64,000 nucleotides of DNA from Psychrobacter faecalis (lineage in GTDB: Bacteria; Pseudomonadota; Gammaproteobacteria; Pseudomonadales; Moraxellaceae). Each line of letters opens with the position of its first letter. The first letter of the stretch is position 1. A model generated the notes under the pieces. That model ran no database searches and had not been told where the DNA came from. It saw only the letters and a program-made list of their open reading frames with translations. Where the stretch lies: contig NZ_JABAST010000001.1 in assembly GCF_016107575.1 (NCBI RefSeq), forward strand, positions 175,349 to 239,348. The letters are read 5' to 3'. The position numbers and the translations under genes are program-made. Positions 1 through 9,029 of the stretch are shown in pieces.

Positions 1-289
1 TCAATATTATGGTCTTTTAGCAGAAACCGCTGCACAAGTAGATGCGATTATTATCAATCCTGCTGCTTTTACCCATACCTCAGTGGCGATACGCGACGCG
101 CTATTGGCAACACAAAAACCCTTTATAGAGGTGCATTTATCCAATGTTCATGCTCGTGAGCCGTTTCGGCAGCATTCGTATTTAAGCGATATAGCCGTCG
201 GCGTGATTTGCGGACTCGGGCATTTGGGTTATCAGATGGCATTGGATTATTGGCTAACCCATACTTATGCTTTAAAATTAGACGGTTAA
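1..289 (+). CDS. aroQ: 3-dehydroquinate dehydratase type II, C-terminal part
   Basis: The 5' end lies outside the window; the reading frame is open from base 2. The product is the type II (dodecameric) dehydroquinase of the shikimate pathway, which converts 3-dehydroquinate to 3-dehydroshikimate in the cytoplasm. The visible 95 residues hold the family's diagnostic stretches: [10 protein letters not shown], the active-site strand [14 protein letters not shown] with the catalytic His, and the C-terminal [10 protein letters not shown]. Only the N-terminal third, with the catalytic Tyr/Arg loop, is missing, because of the window edge and not because of a mutation. In many gammaproteobacteria aroQ precedes accB-accC; here an unrelated kinase gene follows 167 bases later. 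Confidence 0.95.
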   Translation, partial: QYYGLLAETAAQVDAIIINPAAFTHTSVAIRDALLATQKPFIEVHLSNVHAREPFRQHSYLSDIAVGVICGLGHLGYQMALDYWLTHTYALKLDG

Positions 290-456
290 CGTAGAGATTA
301 TGACTTTATTTATATCAATAAAACGTCAAATAAGCACAAGACTATTAGCATTGAAGTTGCGATCAAGTTGCTTTTGGCACATTAGTCAAACAGCAATGAT
401 ATGATGAAAGTAATAATATTAGCGCATGAAAAACAACCCACGATATGGTGATATGA

Positions 457-1758
457 ATGGCAAAATCGTCCGGAAAACGCTTTATGAAACTCGCTGGCAT
501 GACCGCAAGTATCGCCGGTAAAGCTGCTAAAAACTCATTAAAGCACCTCTCAAGTGACGAAGAAAAACGTCTAGAAGCGCGCTCAGCGCTGATGCAAGAC
601 GTCGGTGTGCAAATCGCTGAAACGCTTGGTGAAATGAAAGGCGCGGTGATGAAAGTGGGACAAATCGCCTCCCAATATAAAGACGTGTTTCCACCTGAAG
701 TGGCGACCGCTTTAGAAAAACTCCAAAAAGACGCGCCGCCGATGCCTTATGGACAAATACGCGCGCAAGTTGAGCGTGAATTAAAAGCGCCTATTGCTGA
801 GTTATTTACCCAATTTGAAGAAGCGCCATTTGCCGCGGCGTCAATCGGACAAGTGCACAGAGCGGTTTTGCCGTCTGGACAAAGGGTGGTGGTAAAGGTG
901 CAGTATCCTGATGTCGATGAAAACTGCGATAGCGATCTAAAACAAGTACGCATGGCGCTAAAAATAGCTGGCGTACTCAATATGAGTAAGCAGTTACAAG
1001 AGCAGCTGTTTAATGAGATTCGCCAAAGTTTGCATGACGAGCTCGACTACGTTAAAGAGGCGCACAATCTACAGGTATTTGGCGCCTTTCATGCCGATGA
1101 TGAAGGGCTAATTATCCCCAAAGTGATCAGTAGCCATTCATCCAAGCGCATTTTGACCTTGACTGAAGAGATGGGTGAGCCGCTTGCTGTTGCTGCGACA
1201 TGGGATAACGACATTAAGCAAAAAATCGCTAAGCGCCTGTTTCATTTTAGCGCTGGACAGCTATTTGGTTTATACCGTATGCACTGCGACCCCCACCCTG
1301 GCAACTTTGCTTTTCGCACCGATGGTAGCGTTGTGGCTTATGATTTTGGTGGTATCCGCAGTTATAGTGACAGCGAAGTACAATTATTTCGCCGCTTTGC
1401 TAAGCATGCCTTAAAAGGTGATGTGACCGCGCTTGAGCAAGACTTGATTGCCCTTGATATCCGCCGCGATGATGATAAAGTTGTGCCGGGTGAATTTTAT
1501 AAAGAGTGGTTAGAGATTGGACTTAAACCCTTATCCATAGAACCTTATCAGCAAGGCCCTTTTGATTTTGGCAGCAGCCAAACCCATCATGAAGCCATTG
1601 CCCAAATGCGCACCTCGTTAAAGTATTTTGGTCAGTTTCAGCCATCAGCAACGACGATGATGCTTGACCGTACCATTTCAGGTCAGTATTGGAATTTGGT
1701 CAATCTAGGCGTGGTTATCGATTTATCGCCGCTGGTTGCAGAATATATAGACTACTAA
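457..1758 (+). CDS. ABC1/AarF/UbiB family atypical kinase
   Basis: This is a 433-residue protein of the ABC1 (AarF/UbiB/COQ8) family of atypical protein-kinase-like ATPases, whose members support ubiquinone synthesis or lipid homeostasis. Visible motifs in order are the family-specific KVGQ at about 66-69, the Ala-rich nucleotide loop AAAS at 126-129, the invariant lysine in VVVKVQYP near 147, the catalytic segment HCDPHPGNF at 276-284, and the metal-binding DFGG near 297. It is about 110 residues shorter than E. coli UbiB and lacks the C-terminal membrane anchors, so it fits the soluble ABC1 group better than UbiB itself. The ATG at 457 was chosen because it begins the conserved N-terminus. 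Its last four bases overlap the 3' end of the convergent channel gene. Confidence 0.85.
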   Translation: MAKSSGKRFMKLAGMTASIAGKAAKNSLKHLSSDEEKRLEARSALMQDVGVQIAETLGEMKGAVMKVGQIASQYKDVFPPEVATALEKLQKDAPPMPYGQIRAQVERELKAPIAELFTQFEEAPFAAASIGQVHRAVLPSGQRVVVKVQYPDVDENCDSDLKQVRMALKIAGVLNMSKQLQEQLFNEIRQSLHDELDYVKEAHNLQVFGAFHADDEGLIIPKVISSHSSKRILTLTEEMGEPLAVAATWDNDIKQKIAKRLFHFSAGQLFGLYRMHCDPHPGNFAFRTDGSVVAYDFGGIRSYSDSEVQLFRRFAKHALKGDVTALEQDLIALDIRRDDDKVVPGEFYKEWLEIGLKPLSIEPYQQGPFDFGSSQTHHEAIAQMRTSLKYFGQFQPSATTMMLDRTISGQYWNLVNLGVVIDLSPLVAEYIDY

Positions 1759-2585
1759 ACATGCAGCGCATGACCGCAGCGATCGCAGAAATCCGCTCCT
1801 ACGGCGTGACCGAATTTGCCGCAGTTTGGACAGGCAATCGGGTTTAGCTGCGGGCGCATGTTACGTGCCAGCTCGGCGGTAAAAATACCTGTCGGCACGG
1901 CAATAATCGCATAACCGGTGATCATCACCATCGATGCAATCGCTTGCCCGATTGGCGTTTTTGGTGACATATCACCATAGCCCGTGGTCGTAACCGTCAC
2001 CACTGCCCAATAAATAGAGATAGGAATACTGGTAAAACCATTTTCTGGCCCTTCTACCACGTAAACAACCGAACCAAAAATAGTCACTAGCAAAACGAGT
2101 GATAAGAAAAATACCGTGATTTTCTGTTGGCTGGTTTTAAGTGCTGAGGCAAGAAAGCCCGCTTGCTGCATGTAGGTATTGAGCTTGAGTACCCGAAATA
2201 CCCGTAAGATACGCAGGATGCGAATGACGAGCAGATACTGGACGCCGCCAAATACAAGGCTTAAATAGCTGGGTAATACCGACAATAAATCTACGATGCC
2301 AAAGAAACTAAACGCATAACGAAAGCGATTGGGCGCCGAAAACCACCTTAAAATATACTCAATGGTAAATAAAATGGTAAAAAACCATTCTGCATAACGA
2401 AATAGCGTACCATATTGCAAACGCATATATAGCACACTATCGAGCATTACCACGGCAACACTGGCCAAAATCGCAATCAATAATACAATATCAAACAGCT
2501 TACCCAAACGGGTATCCGTGCCTTCGATAATGATATGAATGCGGTTACGCAAATGGGTAATGGCTTCGGCGGTTGGTTGCTTCAT
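1755..2585 (-). CDS. Voltage-gated-type potassium channel with C-terminal zinc ribbon
   Basis: The 276-residue inner-membrane ion channel has six predicted membrane helices. The S4-like helix at about 122-134 carries an arginine every third residue (RILRILRVFRV). The pore loop ends in the potassium selectivity filter TVTTTGYGD at 197-205, followed by the S6 helix. After S6 a short linker leads to two CxxC pairs (Cys252/255 and Cys267/270), which read as a small zinc ribbon. Bacterial Kv-type channels of this length are common; the zinc-ribbon tail recurs in a subset of them. The gene is convergent with the kinase gene and overlaps its stop by four bases. Gating ligand and physiological role cannot be read from the sequence. 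Confidence 0.87.
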   Translation of the reverse strand: MKQPTAEAITHLRNRIHIIIEGTDTRLGKLFDIVLLIAILASVAVVMLDSVLYMRLQYGTLFRYAEWFFTILFTIEYILRWFSAPNRFRYAFSFFGIVDLLSVLPSYLSLVFGGVQYLLVIRILRILRVFRVLKLNTYMQQAGFLASALKTSQQKITVFFLSLVLLVTIFGSVVYVVEGPENGFTSIPISIYWAVVTVTTTGYGDMSPKTPIGQAIASMVMITGYAIIAVPTGIFTAELARNMRPQLNPIACPNCGKFGHAVGADFCDRCGHALHV

Positions 2586-2941
2586 AAAGTCGGTATAGTC
2601 ACAAAATCAATGGTTATAAAAAACCGAACGCTTTAAGCTGATATGGGCAAGCTAAGGTTGGTCAAAATGCGCTAAAGTGGTTTATAATACTGCCAATATT
2701 TTACTAGCGGTTTTCATCGCCTTAGGCAATAGTCGCTCAAGACAAAGAAGATAGCAGTGTAGCAAAAAAGCGCGCCAAACGACATACATATCGTTAACTT
2801 GCCGATAGGTCTATTACACTGTATTAACCGCACAATCATATAATAACAATACCTTATCAAGTATGAAAAGTTGTTAACAAGGCATAGCCTACTAACTTTT
2901 TATACGCACTATAAACAACCCGTAAAACGTAAGGACGTCAT
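2586..2941. other. Divergent intergenic region (channel / yebC)
   Basis: This 356-base gap separates the divergent channel gene and yebC. No open frame with coding character was found. A TATAAT hexamer lies at 2683-2688 with only a poor -35 partner (TTGGTC, spacer 19). The ribosome-binding site for yebC (AAGGA, about 2932) is good. It presumably holds promoters for both genes. Confidence 0.4.
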
Positions 2942-3691
2942 ATGGCAGGCCATTCAAAATGGGCAAATATCAAACACCGTAAAGCCCGTCAGGATGCGGT
3001 AAAAGGTAAAATATTTACCAAGATTATTCGTGAAATTGTTTCTGCTGCCAAGCAAGGTGACCCCGACCCTGATAAAAACCCACGCTTGCGGGCGGTTATC
3101 GAAAAGGCTTTATCAGTCAATATGACTCGAGATACCATCAACCGCGCGGTTGCTCGTGGTACAGGCGGCGATGATAATGACAATATGGATGAAGTCAGCT
3201 ACGAAGGCTATGGCGTCGGCGGCGTCGCGGTACTGGTAGAAACCATGACTGACAATCTGAACCGTACGGTCAGTGAAGTGCGCCATGCCTTTACCAAAAA
3301 TGAAGGCAACCTTGGCACCTCAGGCTCGGTCGCTTATTTGTTTACCAAACGCGGTGAAATCGTTTTTAACGATGTCAGCTTAGAAGAAGAAGTCATGCTC
3401 GCGGCTTTGGACGCTGGCGCGCTGGACATCGAAAACGATGGTGAAAGCTTGCTGGTTATTACTGAATGGGAAAATTTCGGTCGAGTAAAAGATGCGCTCA
3501 ATGCAGCAGGGCTTGTCTCTGATAATGCCGAAGTCACTATGGCACCTGCCACCAGCGCTGAGATTGATAATATCGACGACGCGCTAAAAGTGATGAAAAT
3601 GATCGATATGCTAGAAGATATTGACGATGTGCAAGAAGTCTATAGTAATGTGAGCTTTACCGATGCAGTCATGGCGCAGCTTGAACAGTAG
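2942..3691 (+). CDS. yebC: YebC/PmpR (TACO1) family protein
   Basis: The 249-residue protein starts with the family hallmark [14 protein letters not shown] and continues with the conserved segments AARQGDPDPD-like (here [15 protein letters not shown]) and [20 protein letters not shown]. YebC-family proteins were described as DNA-binding regulators and more recently as ribosome-associated translation factors that help at difficult peptide bonds, so the molecular role is best left open between these. Length and start are standard, with a clear AAGGA seven bases before the ATG. The gene stands alone between a divergent channel gene and its own terminator. Confidence 0.96.
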   Translation: MAGHSKWANIKHRKARQDAVKGKIFTKIIREIVSAAKQGDPDPDKNPRLRAVIEKALSVNMTRDTINRAVARGTGGDDNDNMDEVSYEGYGVGGVAVLVETMTDNLNRTVSEVRHAFTKNEGNLGTSGSVAYLFTKRGEIVFNDVSLEEEVMLAALDAGALDIENDGESLLVITEWENFGRVKDALNAAGLVSDNAEVTMAPATSAEIDNIDDALKVMKMIDMLEDIDDVQEVYSNVSFTDAVMAQLEQ

Positions 3692-3788
3692 CCTAATGTG
3701 TCTGAGCTTAGTCTAAGATTTACTAGCAAAAAACCTTGGCAAATTTAACTAGCATACGTCAAAAACCATATTATCCGTAGCAAAAAAT

Positions 3789-3824
3789 AAAAACCAGACA
3801 GTGTCATACTCTCTGGTTTTTTTT
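3789..3824 (+). terminator. Rho-independent terminator after yebC
   Basis: An inverted repeat (AAAAACCAGA against TCTGGTTTTT, loop of about 13) is followed by a run of eight T. It lies about 100 bases downstream of the yebC stop. Confidence 0.8.
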
Positions 3825-3890
3825 GTTATTTGCATCATCCTTTATAGGTATTGTATCGTCAATAAGTGAGGCATATAATTCGATTTTAAC

Positions 3891-3909
3891 AGTAATAATT
3901 ATCATTAAC
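3891..3909 (+). promoter_or_regulatory. Candidate Fur box upstream of feoA
   Basis: The 19 bases agfrom agtaataattatcattaac match the classical 19-bp Fur consensus at 14 positions by direct comparison. The site sits about 25 bases before the feoA start, where a repressor would block transcription. Repression of ferrous-iron uptake genes by Fe-Fur is well established in gammaproteobacteria; its use here is inferred. Confidence 0.6.
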
Positions 3910-3934
3910 ATATAAGAATGGATAAGGATTCTTT

Positions 3935-4276
3935 ATGCGCACCTCCCTTCTGCCCTCTTATCCAGCCGCCACTGCCGTCAATATTCATACGCTTAACTCT
4001 AAAGCTACCCATCTGTGCTCGTTACTCGATTTGGCTAAGCATCAGCCTGCTATTATTGATGATATCATCGCCAATGAGCGCTTTGGTGAAATGGATAACA
4101 TTATCAGTCAACGACTCAAAGATTTAGGTTTTCTGCCTAATACCACTATTCAAATCGTTGCCAAAGGTCTGTTTGGCAAGCCGCCTTATGCGGTGCAACT
4201 GAGTACCGGTGCGCAGTTTAGCTTACGCGCCGATGAGCTCATAAAAATCAGTTGTATCGCTATAGATTCAAGGTAA
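3935..4276 (+). CDS. feoA: Ferrous iron transport protein A
   Basis: This 113-residue protein is FeoA, the small cytosolic SH3-like partner of the FeoB ferrous-iron channel. The core runs from about residue 45, with MDNIISQRLKDLGFLPNTTI and the closing PPYAVQLSTGAQFSLRADEL segment, both typical of FeoA domains. It has about 35 residues more at the N-terminus than E. coli FeoA. A later in-frame ATG at the codon for the MDN segment would cut into the domain, so the first ATG is kept. It opens a feoA-feoB-Cys-rich-peptide array with 108 bases before feoB, and a Fur-box-like site lies just upstream. Confidence 0.88.
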   Translation: MRTSLLPSYPAATAVNIHTLNSKATHLCSLLDLAKHQPAIIDDIIANERFGEMDNIISQRLKDLGFLPNTTIQIVAKGLFGKPPYAVQLSTGAQFSLRADELIKISCIAIDSR

Positions 4277-4384
4277 GTATTCGGTCTAATTTACTAACTT
4301 GCTCCTGACTTACTGTATTAAGGCTGTTGTAGGTTGTAGCACCTTAATGACTGATAACTTAATAAATAAGCGATGTCTGACTAA

Positions 4385-6319
4385 ATGCCAAGTACGCAAA
4401 CACAAGCCAAAACCCGCCCTATCAATCTTGCTTTAGTTGGCGCCCCTAATTGTGGTAAAACCGCTACTTTTAATGTGCTGACAGGCTCTAAAGCAAAGGT
4501 GGCCAATTATTCTGGCGTCACTGTCGATAAACGCAGTGCCACACTGCTGGGCATGCTACGGTCAATATTATAGATTTGCCGGGTACTTATAGCCTAAAGA
4601 CCACCAGCCTTGATGAAGAAGTTACGCGTCAAGTGCTCTTTGGCCAGATGGCGGGCGAGCCGATACCAGATGGGATAATTTTTGTGGCTGATGCGACCAA
4701 CCTGCGGATGTCATTACGGATGTTGCTGGAACTCAAAAGCTTAAATTTGCCAATCATAGTCGCGCTCAATCTGAGCGATGTAGCAGAAAGCCGAGGACTG
4801 ATAGTTGACCAAGCCATACTATCAAAGGAGCTGGGCGTTGCTGTCGTCAAGACGGTGGCAATCAAGCGTCAAGGCTGTGAGCAGTTGCTGGTTTTGGCAG
4901 ATGAGTTTATTGAGCATATAAAGCATAAAGCTCAGCCCGTGCGTTTTTTCAAAGCTGATAGCAGTGGTAATCATATTGATAATGGCTTTAATAACATTAA
5001 CCCTGATACGCAAGCGATGTATAAGAGTGCTGATGATATTTTGAGCCGAGCGGTGATAAGCGCACAACGTTTGCCAAAGTGGCATGAGCGCATAGATTAT
5101 TTGGCATTGCATCCCGTCATTGGGGTCATTATTCTATTAACGATTCTTTTTGTTATCTTTCAAGCTGTCTACGCGTGGGCAGAGCCGCTGATGCAAGGCA
5201 TTGAATGGCTGGTAGCAAGTCTTGGAGCGCTGTTAGTCGACTGGCTACCAGATGGGATATTACAAAGCCTGCTCGTCAATGGCGTCGTTGCTGGCGTGGG
5301 TAGCGTCGTGGTGTTCTTACCACAAATCACCCTGCTATTTTTATTCTTATTAATACTAGAGGACTCAGGTTATTTACCGCGCGCCGCTTTTTTACTGGAC
5401 AACTTATTGTCTAAAGTAGGCTTATCTGGCCGCTCATTTATCCCTTTGTTGTCAGGTTTCGCTTGTACGGTGCCAGCGGTTATGTCGACCCGTACTATAC
5501 CCAATCATAAAGAACGTTTTGTGGCGATTGCGGTATTGCCCATGCTGACGTGTTCGGCGCGTTTGCCGATTTATGCGCTGATTATTGCAGCGGTGATTCC
5601 CAATCAAACCGTCCTAGGTGTTTTCAACTTACAAGGTATGACCTTATTTGTATTGTATATCGCCGGTATTTTTTCAGCGGCGTTTATATCGTGGCTATTC
5701 AAACGCTTTCATAGCTCGACGACAAAAGCGGCAGCCTTTCCCTTATTGATAGAGCTCCCTACTTATCGCCTGCCAAATATCAAACATATTGCCAGTGAGC
5801 TTTGGGATAAGGTAAGTGCTTTTTTAATGCGAGCCGGTACAGTCATTTTTGCGCTGACGGTAATATTGTGGGTATTGGTGACTTTTCCCGCAGCCCCGAT
5901 TGGCGCGACGAACCCAGCGATTGATTATAGTTTTGCGGGCATGCTTGGGCATATGATTGAGCCAATTTTTGCGCCCATTGGTTTTACTTGGCAGATGTGT
6001 ATTGCTTTAATCCCAGGGCTTGCCGCACGAGGTCGTCATTGCCGCGCTTGGCACGGTATATGCGGTCGGTAGCATCGGCGATGAAGCGGTCAATCAGACG
6101 CTTATTCCTATTATTCATACGCAGTGGGGATTGGCTACTGCGTTTTCATTTTTGGCATTTTATGTTTACGCGCCGATGTGCTTGGCCACGCTAGCCGTTA
6201 TTCGCCGCGAAACCAATTCTTTGAAACAAACCATCGCCATCGCCAGCTATTTATTTATATTGGCTTATTTAATGGCGTGGCTAACCTATCGGGTGACAGG
6301 ACAAATTTTCGGATTTTAG
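4385..6319 (+). pseudogene. feoB: Ferrous iron transporter FeoB, interrupted by two frameshifts
   Basis: FeoB is the inner-membrane GTPase-coupled Fe2+ permease. All domains are present but in three reading-frame pieces. Piece 1 (4385 to about 4550) has the G1 motif GAPNCGKT and G2 SGVTVD. Piece 2 (about 4549-6015) has G3 DLPGTYSL, G4 NLSD, and the gate segments SGFACTVPAVMSTRTIPNHK and LTCSARLPIYALI. Piece 3 (about 6020-6319) has the EVVIAALGTVYAVG helix and the last membrane segments. The first break is a one-base loss in the G run at 4549-4551. The second, near 6030, fits loss of one CG from a CGCG. With both repaired the protein is about 645 residues, close to full length. It could be a true pseudogene, a phase-variable state, or two sequencing errors. 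Confidence 0.88.
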
Positions 6320-6326
6320 AGAGCTA

Positions 6327-6455
6327 ATGATGAGTACATGGGTCGAGTATTTATTGGTGTTTATGATGGTGGTTTTATCTATTTATTACGTATGGACCAA
6401 GGTGATATTTAAAAAGTCGAAGGATTGCAATGGCTGCGGCAAATGTTTTAAATAG
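6327..6455 (+). CDS. FeoB-associated Cys-rich membrane peptide
   Basis: A 42-codon frame starts seven bases after the feoB stop. It encodes one membrane helix (about residues 5-25, beginning MMSTWVEYLLVFMMVV) followed by a basic patch KKSK and a cysteine cluster DCNGCGKCFK with three Cys in seven residues. This layout matches the small FeoB-associated Cys-rich membrane proteins encoded directly after feoB in many bacteria, thought to help iron handling at the channel. ATG ATG at the start gives two possible initiations three bases apart. The frame is intact although feoB itself is broken. Identity rests on position, size and Cys pattern. Confidence 0.75.
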   Translation: MMSTWVEYLLVFMMVVLSIYYVWTKVIFKKSKDCNGCGKCFK

Positions 6456-6485
6456 CCAAAAAACTTATAGTCAGAATTTTTGGCT
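6454..6485. terminator. Weak hairpin between the feo locus and ogt
   Basis: The inverted repeat AGCCAAAAA / TTTTTGGCT, loop about 14, lies between the convergent Cys-rich peptide gene and ogt. There is no separate T run, so terminator function is uncertain. Confidence 0.35.
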
Positions 6486-6500
6486 TAGTAAAGAAAAACC

Positions 6501-7073
6501 TTAGCGTTTAACCTCAACCCCTTCGAGCGTCAGCAAGTATGTTTTTTTATCCAAGCCGCCGGTATAACCACCCAATTTACCATCGCTCGCAATAACGCGG
6601 TGACAAGGAATGATGATACTAAAGGGGTTTTTGCCATTGGCATTGGCGACGGCGCGAAAGCCTTTGGGATTACCGACTCGCTGCGCCAGTGTGGCATAAC
6701 TAATCGTTTCACCATGCGGTATCTGTTGCAGCTGTTGCCAGACGCATTGCTGAAAATCAGTGCCTAAGCTTATGTCTAATGGCAAGTCGAATGCTTGACG
6801 CTTACCTTTAAAATACGCTGCTAATTGCTCAAGCGCTTCTAGAAGTAACGCCTCAGCAGGCTCGCTTTTGCTCAGGTTATTTTGAGCGATAAAGGTGAAA
6901 TCCTCATCGACAAGCCCATAATGCTTTTTAAGCTTGGGAATAGATTTTGAGCTGTGCCAAGAATCACCCACCTGCAGCCAATTGACTTCGACCAGCTTAG
7001 GGCTGCTATGCTCATGCGTACTGGCAATCAACGCCAACTGGTGCGACTCAACCGCTGCGATGGTGACTATCAT
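6501..7073 (-). CDS. ogt: Methylated-DNA--protein-cysteine S-methyltransferase
   Basis: This is a 190-residue suicide DNA-repair protein that transfers alkyl groups from O6-alkylguanine to its own cysteine. The acceptor is Cys157 in the invariant IIPCHRVI motif. The preceding PHGETISYATLAQRVGNPKG forms the helix-turn-helix, and ANGKNPFSII the asparagine hinge region. The N-terminal half (about 1-85) is the non-catalytic RNase H-like domain. Length and the lack of an Ada domain fit Ogt/MGMT and not Ada. It lies 62 bases downstream of ftsY on the same strand and may be cotranscribed with it. Confidence 0.93.
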   Translation of the reverse strand: MIVTIAAVESHQLALIASTHEHSSPKLVEVNWLQVGDSWHSSKSIPKLKKHYGLVDEDFTFIAQNNLSKSEPAEALLLEALEQLAAYFKGKRQAFDLPLDISLGTDFQQCVWQQLQQIPHGETISYATLAQRVGNPKGFRAVANANGKNPFSIIIPCHRVIASDGKLGGYTGGLDKKTYLLTLEGVEVKR

Positions 7074-7135
7074 TATTCCTTCCTCTAAACACTCATAATT
7101 TTGACACTTACTTATTGTAAAAAACCTATAGAGCG

Positions 7136-8515
7136 CTACTCTTTATCGTCAGTCTCAAATAAAGCGGCGACAAACTGTTTTGGACTAAAGGCGCGCAAAT
7201 CATCAATCGACTCACCGACCCCAATATAACGAATCGGCACATCCGTGGTTTCAGCGATATTGAACACCACACCACCTTTCGCCGTACCGTCTAGTTTGGT
7301 AATGGTAATACCGGTTAATGGCACGACTTCATTAAATAACTCGACCTGATTGATGGCGTTTTGACCCGTGCCAGCGTCGAGGACAATCATGCCTTCATGC
7401 GGCGCGCTTGGATCAGCTTTACGCATCACGCGCACGACTTTTTCAAGCTCGGCCATCAAGTGGGTTTTATTTTGCAAGCGCCCTGCCGTATCAGCGATTA
7501 ACACGTCGATATTTTTTGCTTTGGCAGATTGCATCGCATCAAAGATAACAGAGGCGCTATCAGAACCATGACCTTGAGCAACGACAGGAATGTGATTGCG
7601 CTCACCCCAAATTTGTAGCTGTTCAGTCGCCGCGGCACGGAACGTATCACCAGCCGCTAACATGACGGATTTTCCTTCACCTTGCAGGCGCTTAGCAAGT
7701 TTACCAATAGTCGTCGTTTTACCAACACCATTGACCCCCACTACCAAGATAACAAAGGGCTTTTTACTGGTATCGATGACTAATGGCGCAACTTTTGGCG
7801 TTAAGATATCGACCAGCTCAGTTTGCAGTGCTTTATATAATGAATGGGCATAAATCAAATCGCCACGGGCAGTTTGTTCAGTCAGGCTCTTAATAATACG
7901 ATTGGTTGCATTGACACCGATATCAGCCACCAACAGCTGGTCTTCCACTTCTTCTAAGAGCTCATCGTCAATCTCTTTACCACCGATAAGGATACTAACC
8001 ATCCCTTCGGCAAGATTTTTACGTGACTTACTCAGCCCCGTCTTCATGCGATTAAACCAGCTGCCTTTTTTCTTATTTTCCTCAGTCTGTTCTGACTGTT
8101 GCGACTCTTCTGGCGCTGTTGTCGGCTGCTGTAACTCAGTTTTTGCTTTATCAATAGCGCTGCTATCATTATTTTTAGAGGTGACGCTCGCACTATCGCC
8201 CAGATGATCTTGCAGAGGCATCGTAGGAATTGAAGTTGTAGACTGCGACGCAGCAGTATTTGTAGCACTTTTTGCCGTTGTTTCTACAGTACCCTCTATA
8301 ATATTTGCAGCAGGGCTTTGTTTTTCTGTCTCAATAATCGGCGTCGCTAGTGGTAGGTCTGCCGCTATATCAGTAAGTGAAGTATCTTCAGACTCATCGA
8401 TGATAGGCACCGATTGCGCTGGCAGACTGGGTAAGGTAATATCATCGTCATCCAAATCATCAAGACCGCCGTCGAGGTTGATGACCACACGATTGCTATT
8501 ATTGGGATTATTCAT
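7136..8515 (-). CDS. ftsY: Signal recognition particle receptor FtsY
   Basis: FtsY is the membrane-associated SRP receptor that docks ribosome-nascent-chain complexes to the Sec translocon. The 459-residue protein has an acidic, Gln/Ser/Thr-rich A domain (about 1-150), then the N domain, then the SRP GTPase G domain. GTPase motifs are visible: GVNGVGKTTTIGKLA near 260-274, DTAGRLQNK, and TKLDGTAKGG near the C-terminus. The A domain is low complexity and variable, as usual in the family. E. coli keeps ftsY with ftsE and ftsX, but here ogt follows and unrelated genes lie upstream. The start is the first ATG, with an Asn-rich leader. Confidence 0.97.
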   Translation of the reverse strand: MNNPNNSNRVVINLDGGLDDLDDDDITLPSLPAQSVPIIDESEDTSLTDIAADLPLATPIIETEKQSPAANIIEGTVETTAKSATNTAASQSTTSIPTMPLQDHLGDSASVTSKNNDSSAIDKAKTELQQPTTAPEESQQSEQTEENKKKGSWFNRMKTGLSKSRKNLAEGMVSILIGGKEIDDELLEEVEDQLLVADIGVNATNRIIKSLTEQTARGDLIYAHSLYKALQTELVDILTPKVAPLVIDTSKKPFVILVVGVNGVGKTTTIGKLAKRLQGEGKSVMLAAGDTFRAAATEQLQIWGERNHIPVVAQGHGSDSASVIFDAMQSAKAKNIDVLIADTAGRLQNKTHLMAELEKVVRVMRKADPSAPHEGMIVLDAGTGQNAINQVELFNEVVPLTGITITKLDGTAKGGVVFNIAETTDVPIRYIGVGESIDDLRAFSPKQFVAALFETDDKE

Positions 8516-8876
8516 AAGCTTGCCCTAAAAGTTATCATTATCAGTAGTTTTTAAAATGATGTGCCGCCCGCCTTTAGTGTTTAACGGACGATTATTTTTA
8601 GCCTATTTTAGCATAATTCAAGCGACGCTTAGCCTTTAGCATCGCAGAGCATGGTTAAATTATAAAAACTCATAAATTCATAGTAAAAACGTTTAGTAAT
8701 TAAGAATAACCTTCCTAATGAGAGGTTTATAAATCCTATAACTAGCTAAGCAAGTTTCGCTTAAGGTTTGGACACAAAAATCTGACCCTTGATAGGGCAA
8801 ACTTCGCCTACCCTTAGCATGATTATACCACCCTATTTCATTTGCTTTTTTTGTCCACTTATATTGGAAATGACCT
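8516..8876. other. Intergenic region between ftsY and a small lipoprotein gene
   Basis: This 361-base AT-rich stretch separates divergent genes. A GATAATGATAA-like sequence lies at 8531-8544 in front of ftsY. Near 8768-8790 the bases TTTGGACACAAAAATCTGACCC resemble the terminal bases of IS3-family elements, but no transposase remnant accompanies them. No open frame was recognised. Confidence 0.3.
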
Positions 8877-9029
8877 ATGTTATCACTATCGAACGATTAT
8901 AAAACAATGACCCAAATGGGCGCCGCCTTGCTTGTTGCTACTATCGCGTTGTCTTCAACTGGCTGTAGCACTACACAAGAATTCAAACCGACTGCTACCG
9001 TCATGGTGGGAGCACACAAGTCTTTATAA
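8877..9029 (+). CDS. Small putative lipoprotein (50 aa)
   Basis: The 50-codon frame encodes a short polar N-terminus with no strong charge, a hydrophobic stretch MGAALLVATIALSS, and TGC at Cys30 as a likely lipidation site. About 20 polar residues follow. The lipobox (SSTGC) is not ideal but acceptable. A second ATG at codon 11 or 14 would give a more usual signal-peptide length. It precedes the two M16 peptidase genes on the same strand by 110 bases. No family was recognised, and coding status rests on the lipoprotein architecture alone. Confidence 0.45.
   Translation: MLSLSNDYKTMTQMGAALLVATIALSSTGCSTTQEFKPTATVMVGAHKSL

Noticed and set aside
3918..4127. Plus-strand open frame overlapping feoA
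   Set aside because: It is in another frame of feoA and has no family signature.
8531..8544. Fur-like GATAATGATAA upstream of ftsY
   Set aside because: Only a half site is convincing, and ftsY is not an expected iron-regulated gene.
8768..8810. Sequence resembling an IS3-type end or a GEMM riboswitch fragment
   Set aside because: No transposase remnant and no second riboswitch half were found nearby.
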